A stretch of 64,000 nucleotides of DNA from Dipylidium caninum (Eukaryota; Platyhelminthes; Cestoda; Cyclophyllidea; Dipylidiidae): NCBI GenBank assembly GCA_017562135.1, contig QEYB01000991.1, positions 62,001-126,000 of the forward strand, read 5' to 3'. The stretch's first letter is position 1. Each line of letters begins with the position of its first letter. A program made the translations under genes and the position numbers. Under the pieces are notes generated by a model. It was not told where the DNA came from. It saw only the letters and a program-made list of their open reading frames with translations, and did no database searches. Positions 13,201-23,485 of this stretch are shown here, in pieces.

Positions 13201-15301
13201 TAGTTTCTACTTCAGGAATTACGTTGTTTTGCTTCCGATGATAATGATTAATTTCGTCTATGGTAAACAGTGTACACATTGTGAATGCTCTTAATTTTTT
13301 ACAATTGAAAGCCCTTCGTCTTCTATTTCCATCAGATTAGGGCATGACGATGTGTATAAGATTTGCCTTTTGTTTAATTACGTAATCTCGAGCAATAACT
13401 ACGGAACAGGACTTTCCTTGTTTATTTGTCACGATGATACAAAGTGAACAACTTGTTTCGCGTCCGACGATACGATATTCAGTTTGAAGGGTGCTATCGT
13501 CAAGTAGCTAGGGGCCCCACCGTCTGAAGTGATCCCGTCCCCTTAGCGAGGCGAGAATCATGACCTCAGACTGAGATACAGATAATGCCCGACGTATGAT
13601 TCACTTCTTTCGGCTGATACCTTTTAGAATGAATCCCATCTATCACTAACTTGTCGCAAAGGCCCCTTAGTCAGACGTCTTTTATATGCAAACACTCATT
13701 CGACCCATATATGATGAGTTCCCGTATCCTCTATCAATTACAGTGTACATCGCCCTTTTTAAGTACCGAATCTTGGTACCCTTCAAAGAAATTATTTTTC
13801 TTTCACCTACATCACTTATGAATCTTCCTATTAACATTACCAAAGTGGGATTCACGCATGCTTAGTCGTGCCTGTTGTCATGGAAGAAAGAGAATTTATA
13901 TAATTTAGGAGTTCTAGGCATTGTCAGAAGATCGTGCTGTCGGTAAAAACGGATAAATCAATCTACTAAAATCACCTAATTATTTATTTCAGAAGTAAAC
14001 TGTAGCGGTTCCGGGCAAAATCTATTAGTTTACAGACTAAATCCATCTATTTTGAGTCCTTTAATTTCCTTAAAATTGCAATAATTTGCTCTCTGCAAGT
14101 GTTAATATTAAGAATTGCCACGTCTCTTTCCATTAGCAATGGCACCTGTTATTGTTGTTTTGGATTTTCACACCACTCCTTTAATTTTTTAAATCAATAG
14201 TTTATTTTTGATGTCTCCATCTTATTACGTGCCGACGTGTGATACGGGACGTTGTAGGAGATTTTATGTCTTAAACTTACTCCTCAACCATTCACATCAA
14301 ATATGTGTGTAAATTTCCATTCGGGTGGCGGCGTCCTCCTCACTCGTCAGACCTACAAGCAAATGCGCTTCTCCCATGTCGCACAGGCAGCCTAACAGAT
14401 TCGTCGAACTCACAATCACCAGGCCAGATATGGTTCCCTCACGAGTTGCGTTCCGCAGGCACTATGCCCCGCCAGTGTACCATCGCCAGCGTTCCCACTA
14501 CTCGCCGTATGAACGGACGCACCGTCTCCAACGAGTGCGATCCCTCGTCTGGAGAATCTCAGGGCAGTTTACAGGTGGGTAGGTGGTGGGTGCCCCCTGG
14601 TGTTTCTCTCACACTTCATATGTCTTATTGCCTTTTTCCGTTTAAATTATATCTCGTTTTGAAGTTGGTTCTATGGGCGGTTGTTTTTGAGCTTAAAAAT
14701 ACCCAATTCTCATTGAGTTTTGCATGACAAAGACTTATTGTTCTATGGGAAACTATTTGGCTATCGTTGCGTCCTTCATCGTAACTGCATGTCTCCCAAG
14801 CGGTAGGTGATTCGCTAGAAACCTGCGAATGCGTAAAGTTGAAAAAAGGATTGCAAACAGGGTTTCTCATCAATCTGTTTTAGCATAAACATTAATATGC
14901 TTCAGAATACCGTCAACGGGTAAAAAAATATATCCTTGTGGTTGTTGGTGTGTTACTACAATACTTTCCTCGTGTAGGTGGGGAAGACAGGCTCCTCGTC
15001 ACCATCCGGAGGCGGTGCCATGGCGGCCCTGCCAGAGGGCATGACGGAACAGCTGCGTCACTGGCGCTCGGTGGCATTGGTGGCTCGTGCCGAGGCAGTC
15101 TGTGAACGCGCCAAATCCCGAGCCCTGTCCGCTGAGTTGGCGCGTGCTCGGTGCGACCTCAACATGGCAGAGACGGAGTTGGGCCTCCTGCGGAAGCGCC
15201 TCTCCGTCCTCGAGTCCGCACTTGCCGGCTCTCGTCCTGGTGGTGTCGGTAGAGCCGGTAGCATCACTTCCTCCGCCTTCATTCCACGCGATCTCCGGTG
15301 A
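1130..15301 (+). CDS. PH-RhoGAP-coiled-coil protein, ARHGAP22/24/25 (FilGAP)-like, 3' part
   Basis: Spliced CDS, exons 1130-1246, 2895-3024, 6851-7145, 12327-12681, 14387-14574 and 14978-15301; 468 residues plus stop lie in the window and the 5' exons are to the left. Expected role: GTPase-activating protein for Rac/Rho-type GTPases, acting at the membrane and actin cytoskeleton. Seen: the last strand and helix of a PH domain (SDERRDWIRALRKQL), then a Gly-rich link into a complete RhoGAP domain with GIFR arginine finger (residue 83 of the visible part), YLRELPEPVIPY, and MTIENLASIFAPNILR. A Ser/Thr-rich linker follows, then an Ala/Leu/Arg/Glu-rich helix in the last exon that looks like a coiled coil. 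The order PH, RhoGAP, linker, coiled coil is that of ARHGAP22/24/25. Intron phases 1, 2, 0, 1, 0 join without a break, which strongly supports the model. The exact paralogue cannot be decided because the lineage is distant. Confidence 0.88.
1247..2894 (+). other. RhoGAP intron, phase 1
   Basis: GT-AG intron of about 1.65 kb, starting gtgagt and ending tttcag. It is T-rich on the plus strand. I see nothing else in it. Confidence 0.75.
2895..3024 (+). CDS. RhoGAP gene exon: start of RhoGAP domain with arginine finger
   Basis: The acceptor is gatttcag and the donor gtaagc. The exon enters in phase 1, completing a Gly codon, and exits in phase 2 within the Arg codon of the GIFR motif. That arginine is the catalytic finger that stabilises GTP hydrolysis in RhoGAPs. 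The start reads GLFGTHLSEVFAY, the usual first helix of RhoGAP domains. Confidence 0.9.
3025..6850 (+). other. RhoGAP intron, phase 2
   Basis: GT-AG intron of about 3.8 kb, AT-rich, with no supported coding sequence or RNA gene. Confidence 0.75.
6851..7145 (+). CDS. RhoGAP gene exon: core of RhoGAP domain
   Basis: The acceptor is cttcgtag and the donor gtttgc. One base completes the split Arg codon, and the exon ends in phase 0 after LLSE. It contains VIEELCDFYD, AAGVLKQYLRELPEPVIPY and LPAPNYCLLQFLCQLLSE, the conserved central helices. Directly after the arginine finger the protein reads KCG instead of the LPG found in many family members. Confidence 0.92.
9759..9893 (+). other. Candidate in-frame cassette exon (45 codons)
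   Basis: An open segment of 135 bases lies between a pyrimidine-rich acceptor (ctcttctgcaag) and a donor gtaggt, both in phase 0, inside a phase-0 intron, so inclusion would keep the frame. The encoded helix-like peptide includes VHQQMRLRFVQEEITALDGW. Skipping it gives the normal RhoGAP alignment, so if real it is an alternative exon that would insert 45 residues in the middle of the GAP domain. It may be a chance open frame. Confidence 0.25.
11465..11489. repeat. (CT)n microsatellite
   Basis: About 12 perfect CT units inside the large RhoGAP intron. Confidence 0.9.
12327..12681 (+). CDS. RhoGAP gene exon: end of RhoGAP domain and Ser/Thr linker
   Basis: The acceptor is tgaag and the donor gtgagt; the exon enters in phase 0 and leaves in phase 1. 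It continues the GAP domain directly (VADHNDENRMTIENLASIF, APNILR) and ends it at FISHHEELFRFE. An Ala/Ser/Thr/Pro-rich low-complexity stretch of about 60 residues follows, probably disordered. The junction with the previous exon matches the known family alignment exactly. Confidence 0.92.
12682..14386 (+). other. RhoGAP intron, phase 1
   Basis: AT-rich GT-AG intron of 1.7 kb with no other feature seen. Confidence 0.7.
14387..14574 (+). CDS. RhoGAP gene exon: disordered linker
   Basis: The acceptor is gtcgcacag and the donor gtgggt; the exon enters in phase 1 and leaves in phase 0. The encoded segment starts SLTDSSNSQSPGQIWFPHEL and is rich in Ser, Arg and Thr, with no known domain. It was chosen because its phases fit both neighbours. 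A second open frame over the same DNA does not fit the phase of the upstream exon. Confidence 0.72.
14575..14977 (+). other. RhoGAP intron, phase 0
   Basis: GT-AG intron of 403 bases with nothing else seen. Confidence 0.7.
14978..15301 (+). CDS. RhoGAP gene terminal exon: coiled-coil C-terminus
   Basis: The acceptor is ctcgtgtag, entering in phase 0, and the stop codon is TGA at 15299-15301. A Gly/Ser-rich start is followed by about 60 residues of Ala/Arg/Glu/Leu-rich helix (AVCERAKSRALSAELARARC and LNMAETELGLLRKRLSVLES). In FilGAP-type proteins the C-terminal coiled coil mediates dimerisation and partner binding; the same role here is inference. Confidence 0.85.
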   Translation: MGKTGSSSPSGGGAMAALPEGMTEQLRHWRSVALVARAEAVCERAKSRALSAELARARCDLNMAETELGLLRKRLSVLESALAGSRPGGVGRAGSITSSAFIPRDLR

Positions 15302-15665
15302 TGCCTTACCCACCTTCACTAAGTTCGGCACAATCGTACCTCGCGTCTGTCCCCTAATATCCCACTCGCCCCTTATTTTATATACCATGTCTCTCGTACA
15401 TCATGTTGTTTGTCCTACGGCTGTCTATCCTCGAACGTCATATCTGCCTACATCGGGTTTATGTTTACCTTGAGGTCCACGACGAGTGGTCTATCCGTTG
15501 GGCTTTTAATGTAACTTATTTTCTGAGCAAATGTTTCTTGAGAGAGAATTTCTTAATCATAAAGGGATGGGTATTGTGAAGTGCAAAACCTCGCAATTCA
15601 CAGTTTCGTCTGGAGCTCATTTCTATGAATAACTTCCCAATAAAGTGTAGTTGACCTCTTGTTTC
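15302..15665 (+). other. 3' UTR of the RhoGAP gene
   Basis: Noncoding sequence from the stop codon to shortly after a canonical AATAAA signal. The 3' end is inferred to lie 10-30 bases beyond the signal. Confidence 0.55.
15639..15644 (+). promoter_or_regulatory. Polyadenylation signal AATAAA (RhoGAP gene)
   Basis: A perfect AATAAA lies about 340 bases after the RhoGAP stop codon and is followed by a GT-rich stretch (agtgtagttgacctcttg), as expected for a cleavage site. Confidence 0.6.
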
Positions 15666-18600
15666 GCCGCATTACTGATGCTGTTTTTTAATGCCTTTTT
15701 TATTTAAATAATTGGACGCCAAACGCCCCATTTTTGGCATTGTTGATGTGTTTAAGGCGTGAAGCCATCACAACTTACTTCTCTCCCCAGTCTACTAGTG
15801 CATGCTCCCTGTTCACCGGACTCGGGACCCCTTAGAACACCCGTTTTCACTTTTTCACTTCACTTACTTCGGAGTTAAGTTGATCAAGTTTATCAAATGT
15901 TAGCTGTCAACGCGTGCACTAAAAGCGTTGGGCAGATTAAGCTTTTGAAGTAGCAGACGCTTTAACTACCGATGTTGGTAGAATCCGCGGCCGCCAACGC
16001 CTGCCTACCTATGACACACCGAAGACTCCACCCCTGAAGGACGAGACCATTTAATTCAAGTGAGGCACGGCGGTCTCCTGTCTCATTGTGGTTGACTAGG
16101 GAAGGGGCCGAGAGGCGCAATCAGACAATGTCATTGGAGCTCTATTGTTGGGCTTGGCATTATTTACAACAGATTAATGTAACTAAGCGGGAGTGGGTGT
16201 CGCATGGCTTGACGTTAGTCGTCTTCCATTTGACTAGGGCTTTGTGCACCTCGCTTTTATCTTCAGCCCACTCCAGTAGACTTGAACTCGTCCCCCTCGC
16301 TGCTGTGCCGGCAGGTCTACTCAAGTGGCGGTTTGGATGGTGAGTGGTGTAGCGCAGATTACCAGCAAGTCCCGATGATATGTCCCGAGTGAGGGTTTGT
16401 TCCGGGTCCCGAGGGAAGTAGACAAGCCGTCATTTGCGATTGGATGGTAGTCAACCTACTTCCATATGTTGTGCCTCTATTCTCATTTACTCTTTTTTTG
16501 CCTTTGGACTGTGTTTCTGCAGGTGGTGTGCGCCCGTCCCCTGTTGTGCTGACAGCTTCGGTTTCCCGGACGTCCAAATATTTCAACATTTCAAATGTTA
16601 CCGCGTGGCCAACTATGTGGGCCTTTTTATTGGTACTCATTCCTGTTAAAAGCATCTCACGGAAAAATGACTTGGAGTATAAAAAGAGGATATTGCCAAT
16701 TAGTAGTAACGCTTATGTAGCTGTGTAATTGAATGAGATAATTGTTGTCACCTCCGTGCTTAATGCGAAACTCATCAAAAGACCCAAATCACTCAATCTG
16801 AGGCCATAACTGCAATATCACCCATCCTGACTAATCACACAAAGGATAGGTGCGCAAAGGCCGTTTCCAATCGTACCGGCGAGTTTTTGGATGGAGAAGC
16901 GAACAAGGCGAGGTTGGACAGCGCTACGTCGTCATCTGGAGACGTGTTCGGGACGCGCTGGCCTTCTACTCCACCTCCCGCTTTAAACAACCCCCCAAAG
17001 CGGTATCTGCCTCGACGTATTGCCTGTTTACGATTTTCTTATTATGCTGCCAGAGAGGAAAGCATTAAATGGCCATAATTACGGACATATGTGAGTTGCA
17101 ATTCCATATGAGCAAGGTAATCTCGCTCTTTTACGAAAAAAAACGCAGGCCTCGGGAAGGAGGATCTTCCTCGACTGCCTCGTGTGGACGTCCCCTTTCA
17201 CTGCCGGTGGGACGCGATTAAGTGCGCGCCCTCGGGTGTTGCCTTCGCGGGGGTTCGGACGAAGCAGATGGCAGTCAATTCAGACTTCCCTTTGCTGCAC
17301 CTGCATACTGAATTGCCACAAGTAGCGGGGCAGATTGACGGCTGTCCGCCGCGGATGCGTATGGCGTCAAGCTCCCCGCCTGCGATCTCCCTACCCACGG
17401 AGACAGGTCCTCCGGGTTGGCCTAAATGCAGTCTTCTTTTGTACAGTCCGGATCACTCCAGTGGACGAAATAGGTGGCGTCTTGTCCCCTTTTCTCTCCG
17501 GAGTGCCCGGCCCTGGGTAACCGTGTGGAGCCTGTGCACGCCTGGTTGAGTGGATTATCCCTCTGGCCGGTCAATGGCAGTCTACAAATGCTGTCATGCA
17601 GATGAGTCGAATTTTTTATGAGAACGACTTCTGCTACAGTCTAACCATAGATTCTCGATTAACAATAAATTTTCCCGTATTCCACTTCATGCTCGTGTGT
17701 GGCGCATCTTTCTACTTCTGCTGTTGCTGCTGTCGCTGCCGCTGCTTCTCCTTCGCTTTCTTTGATTTGCCGCGGTCATACACGCATGTATGTACGCTTA
17801 GTGGGCAAGCGGGCGAACAAGCAGGCAGGCAGGCAGGCAGGCGTCAACACTGCTACTGTGGAGCAAATATTATCCCCTTACACACACACAAACACATGCA
17901 TGAACCCCTCACCCGTCCTACTCCACGCCACAGTGAGCGCTGCAGGAGCAACAGCATCGGTGGCATTTGTGGACAGGGGGAAAGGGGAGTGAGGAAGAGG
18001 ACGGGGGCAGAGCGAGGCGGGGCGGAGCGGGAGCTGGCAGCTGTTGCGTTATCGCGTGTTGCAGATACCCCCCAGCGAGCGAGAGAGCGCACACACACAC
18101 ACGCACGCATTCATGGAGCCGCCCACCAGGGTATCTCAGACGACGAGCACAAATGTGAGCACAGCTGGAAAATGGGCAGCAGATGTTTCTTCATTACATC
18201 CTCTTCCTTCTCTCATTTTGCTCCGTCTTCTAGCAGCACCGCCACCGCCGCCTCTGGCAGTACTGATGCTACCACTGATGTTCTGGCTGTACACCGACCG
18301 AGCGGGCATTAAGGAGAAGAACATTTGCGGGAACCTATTGTGAGAATCCCAGAGGGATGGGCGAGGGCGCGAGCTGTCCCTCGGCTCCTCCAACCGTACA
18401 TATTTCAACGCTCCTCAGTCTGCGGCTCTGAGTGCATTCCGATGGGTCAGTTCGCCGACCGAACACCCGCTTTTCCCATTCTCTTACCGCCTCCCGCTGA
18501 TCGCACAGACCAACAAAAGCTTTCAAATTAGGTTGAAGTTGTGTCAAGGCGCCGATTTTAGTATTTAGCCTCCTTACGCCCCGACAACTGGTGCTCTGTT

Positions 18601-21600
18601 GCGCTCTAATCACGTACAAGCCTGGGTTAACCAGCAGGTTGGCCTTTGCGCACTACCAAGTCGTTAGATCGGTCACCGAGGCGAGGATTTACACTTCTGT
18701 TGTGCAAAATGTGGGTGCATGTCGAATTTGCAGATGTTCGAACCCGCATACCAGGCAGAGATCACAAGCCACGTTAATATCCGCTTGTCTACGCAAATCG
18801 CGTCTGCACCCTTCGGGGCGGGCGGGAGGTGTTAATCAGAGGTCATCTATCTTTGCGTATGCGGGGTGAAAGGAGTTCTGACATTAAAGTGGGAGCCTAC
18901 GAAGTGAACAGTAAATTAAGGCGAAATGAAAAGGGGGAGGCGAGGAAGGAAGGAAGCATTCCTCGATTTGGCTTCGCCATACTCGGCATTCTTTTCCCTG
19001 CGGCAGTTTGCGGTGGTTTCGCACGCTCTGGTGTTGGTGCGTGCGCGGGCGCTGTGAGGACTCGCGGCAATACCGACCTGTGGAGGCACGGCGAGTCTTT
19101 GTGTTTGGGTTAATCCGAGGCGGGAGAATGGACTTCCTGAGGTCACCTCGCCCCCCCCCTCCCCCCGCCGCGTGAGTCATCGGTGTTGTGCGTGCCCTCC
19201 AGTTACAGGCTGTGCTCTCGCCCGATGCAATCTTTTACGCCGGCGGTTGCAACCCGAGCAGACAGTCTCGCCACCCTCCAAATCCCAGCGGATACGACGG
19301 CGAGGGCGGCAAGAGGAGTCTGATTACCTCAATATTTCGTCACCGTTCGCTATTTTTCTCTAAAGTCGAGCGATATTTAAGGCTGATAGTCTGATGAAGT
19401 CTGACGCCTTGGTGATTAGGTCTCGTGCAGTCAGTTGTTGCCTACCGGTGAGTTCATGACTCACTTGTCAATGGTGTCTGACGCAACCACCACGTAAATA
19501 TGTATTAACATTGAGAAATCTAGTGCCTTACGCCTCATTCTTACCTTACGACTGTGTTTTCTTCCCACCGATGACCGTCCGAGAGTGTGTGAAGACTCGG
19601 TGGGATGCTGACAGATGCTCGCCGCTCCTCCGGCGGACAGTGAGCCCCCTTGCCCGAGTCTCCTACCTCAGGGTCCACCTCCTTTTGGGACTGACGCACC
19701 AGCCTCGGGGTGGTCCGCTCTGGCCAACTTTTTTTCATGAGCGCTGGGGAAATTCCACTACTCACTCGAGTTGGATGGACTTGCCTCGTTCTTCACTTGG
19801 CAGGATGTGGCTTGGTCACTGGGATCCCTCGCAGTGGACTCCGTTTGCCCTGCCTGTCGCTGGGTCCCTCACCAAAAGGTGGTGAGAGCTCGGGAGAAGA
19901 AAATTTTCCCCCATTTTATCAAGATAAATCTCTGCTCTCTCCCGCACTGGAACCTAATGACTCGTCTTTTGATACTGACATCTCAGTTTGCTTTGGTGAC
20001 GTTTGCGTCATGATCGCTTCAGAAATGCCATTAACTTTATTAAAGCTTGTGTAGCCGACCTAGACGAGTAATCAAAGAGGTAATACCACGTTTTTGTTGA
20101 GATTTGCCCTTATTTCGAGGCATTATGAGGTGAAGCAGACCGGGAATAGCAGTGGGATTTCAGCGCGTGAATTAAAAATAGGCGAATTTAGTACCATTCC
20201 CCTCGTAGTAATTTACTTATTTCGCACTGCCACCGCCTCGTAAAACATTCCGTGGTGGCATAACAAAGGCCTCCCGAACACTCTCTAATTACTCTTTATT
20301 GTTGCAGATGCACTGGCTTCCGTCCCACCTGCCCCGCTGCGCCATTCTGGTGAACGAAAAAATAGCGTCCTTTTGTTTCTCGCCACCTTCCCTTCGCCCA
20401 CCTACCGAACTACCCCTGTTTTTGGTAATTTTTGCCCTTTGAAAGGAATTTTCTCCCCTTCTTAATGGCGTTTCAATTGGCCTACCTTAAAAGGCCTCCC
20501 TCCAAGTTGACTGCCAAAAGTACCGACTTTGAGCGAGTGGGCAGGACTGTGTGGCGGACATTTGCATAATCGAAGGGGCGACGGCAACTGGGCACATGGC
20601 CTTCGTGTGCCTCTGCGCTCCTCACGTCAGTTGCTGCCAAACCCGCCGACTCGCCCGCCCCGCAGCCCACCTGGGTCAGCTTTTCGTTCGCCTTCTGCGC
20701 GTTGAGGTGAATTTGCCCCAAATGAGTACAAAAACGGAGATTTGGCTCGCTTGTAGCACTGATTTTGGAGAGTGGAGTTACTGAGGCATGATAGACGGAA
20801 ATTCTCTTGCTTTTGTACTCGAACGATGAAATTACTTGCTTCAAAACGTAATTGTAAAGTGAAGACGAGGTAGAAGAATGCGAGAGATTCACGGGTCAAG
20901 CGCCCCCGTGAAAGGCTCCGCTTTCCGAGTGATGCCAAATGAGTTCTGTCATTCAGCAGGCTTATTATTCGCCTTGCATCATCGAGGAAAGGCACGAATT
21001 AAGCTAAATCTCTTCCTCCAACATCGAGCATTGTTGCCTCTCCTTTCCGCCATCTAAATGGGAAAGCCCGACACTACGAACTCGAATGATTTCCACCACT
21101 GAGAGGCATTTAGCTCCGGCGCCGCCTTCGTCTACCATGGCAAATCCGTCTGATGGAATCTGCGCAGTGAAAACCCCTAAATGCAAGTCTTTCGAGACGA
21201 GGCTCGGCAGCTGAGGAGGAGGGGACGTGAGGGACCCTCCCTCACCCGCTGTTCGGTGAGCGGCGAAGCGGAGGAGTCAGACGCCGGGCAGAGGGCGATG
21301 ACAGAAGTGCAGAGCCATTTAAGGCCCAGGGCGTCGACTGAGTCGCAGAACTGGACGACACGTCGGCGTGGCAGTGTGTGGAATAGGAAGAACTCTCGGT
21401 GAAGGGGAGGAAACCGAGAGCTTCTGGCGAACACTGAAATGAGCGAGTGAGGAGACATCGGGTCATGCAAGACGATCCCCGCTGTAGAAGTGGAGGCTGA
21501 AGGGAAACGAAGGGCCTGCTTGTCCCCGCCTTGAGGACCTAAAAAGGGGAAACTACTTGGTTTAAGTACAACCTCTTTTCAATGATTAACCTGCATAAAG

Positions 21601-22954
21601 TGGAAATGTCCTCATTCATTAAAATCTGACTCCACGCACCCCCGGGTGGGCCTCAGTTGTTCCAATAACGCGGCAATCACTCAACACCATAAAGCATGGG
21701 CGGGTTGCTCCGCCACTGGAGGTGATTCTATTGCCTTGTCAGCCAAATTTTATCGTCTGAGAAGAGGAGGCGTTCCAAACAAGTGAAAGGAAAAGCCAGA
21801 TTATCCACCCACTAAATTGCATTGGGCCTGAGTTACCAAAAGTGCAATTATAAATGGAGTTTCGGTCCTCACCGCGTGGCAACGCGCCATTAATCAGTGA
21901 TACGTGACTCTGCTGCCATCCTCAGCACTATTCTTGGCTCCGAAATCACACACTTCCAAAAGTGCCACGTGGATGACGTGTTACTTGCGTGTGCGTGTAG
22001 GGGCTGGAGGTGGTGTGCGGGGGGGGGACTGAGGATTGAGGGGGAGAGGCGTTTATCTGTGACCTACAGGGGTCAGTCGGTTCGGGAGTCAGGCCCGGCG
22101 GCTTCGCGCCTTTCAGCGGCTACCTAGGCAACAGACGACACAACAGCCTAGGGACGACCCTACGACAATTGAAGAACAAATGTAGTAATGCGCGGCGGGT
22201 GTATCTAAGGTCTGCCTCAATTATTTCAACATGAGTGGGGTAGTAACAATTAGGACTTCGAGTTGTTTGTCGCAATCGCGGTGTGTAACGAAAGGGAATT
22301 GTGAGGCGACCATTTGTGCCAGAAAACAGAAGTGCGGATTTGGCAATTATGTGGGGCCTACGCTGAGCACCTCTATAATTATCAGTTAAATACCAATGTG
22401 TCAACTGGGTGCATCTCGAAAGGTGGTAATTTACTGGGTTGTCAGGCTTTCTCGCTCCCTCATTCTTCCCCGCCCGCGGTTAAGTCGGCCTGAAGCCGCG
22501 AACCCCGGTGCGCTCGGAACGCACCGACGCTTACTCCACCGGAGGAGAACTTCATTCACACAATATGCCGGATCTCGCTTGCGCAGGAGGCGAGGGCGGT
22601 GGGAAAAGTGGCTCCCCTCTAAGGGCCTCGCCTTTCCACGCCTCTGGTGCGTCTGTGACGAATCCGCTCTGCGCCAGCGTCTGTTGAATCGTCTGTGAGA
22701 TGCATCGGGGGGGGGGATGAGGTCGCGGCCTCACCTGATGCTGTGCAAGTCACCTGTTCCTTGCAGACCCATTTCCGTGTTTGTATCCTCACTGTACTAA
22801 GTGTGAGGTCCTACGATGTCCCGAGGGGGCCGTGACAGCGCAGGAGACCACGAAAGGCAGGCAAAAGTCGACCCGTTTCATCGCACAAATAGGCACGCAC
22901 CGCGGTGAAAATGTGGAAGAATACACCAAGGCGAGTGTGACAGTTCACACTTTT
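15666..22954. other. Intergenic region between the convergent RhoGAP and zinc-finger genes
   Basis: About 7.3 kb with no recognisable gene. Base composition moves from AT-rich to GC-rich after about 17 kb. Open frames here are short or low-complexity and overlap one another on both strands. It contains a (GCAG)n repeat near 17.8 kb and short CA runs near 17.9 and 18.1 kb. Confidence 0.6.
17821..17842. repeat. (GCAG)n tetranucleotide repeat
   Basis: Five tandem GCAG-type units, followed 40 bases later by a short CA run. Confidence 0.85.
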
Positions 22955-22960
22955 TTTATT
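22955..22960 (-). promoter_or_regulatory. Polyadenylation signal (zinc-finger gene)
   Basis: AATAAA on the minus strand about 215 bases after the TAA stop, in an A-rich context. The region 22961-23175 is then the 3' UTR; it is Cys/Thr-rich on the coding strand with no other feature. Confidence 0.5.
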
Positions 22961-23175
22961 TTAAAAACACCAAAAAACTACAATTGTGCTGCACAATGAT
23001 ATGTCGAGCAGTGTGTGGTATACGGGGAGCCAGGGGCAGCCCTACAAACAGGCGTTTAAACACAAATAACCTGATACACAAAAAGAGGTTTGAGCAGTAC
23101 ACACTCCGAGGGGGGGTGGGGTAGAGGGTGGAGAGGGGAGAGGGGAGAGGACAAGAAGGCGGTTTGGCTGGATTT

Positions 23176-23485
23176 TTATTCAGACATCGTGGGCTTCTTC
23201 GTCAGGGAGGCCGCGGTAAACGAGAGATCCTTTGGCAGATCGCGCTTTAGCCACGCTGATTGGTTGCTATGGTGACGAACAAGGTGGAGGGCGAATTCTT
23301 CCGCGTCGGGCAGGCATTCACCGCACTGCGAGCACCGGTAGTCCACCTTATGTGCCTGCAGAGAGCAGTGGAGTTGGTGCACGTGAGGCTCCTCAAAGAA
23401 GACTCCACACGCAGCGCAGTGGTGCAAATTCCCCAATCTACAGGCGCTTTGTGACGGGTCGCCTCCAGGGCCACGAGCAGCCGAA
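23176..23485 (-). CDS. Zinc-finger gene exon 6: C-terminal finger pair
   Basis: The acceptor is atttcctttcag, entering in phase 2; the stop is TAA at 23178-23176. It encodes two adjacent fingers ([19 protein letters not shown] and [19 protein letters not shown]) separated by a short KVDY linker, then a 30-residue tail. The spacing and the motif F/V-D/A-x-EF-x-x-H are like the C-terminal protein-interaction fingers of the Ikaros/Hunchback type. Confidence 0.82.

Noticed and set aside
14325..14582. Alternative frame over the fifth RhoGAP exon
   Set aside because: The frame is open, but its phase does not fit the upstream donor; the other frame joins both neighbours exactly.
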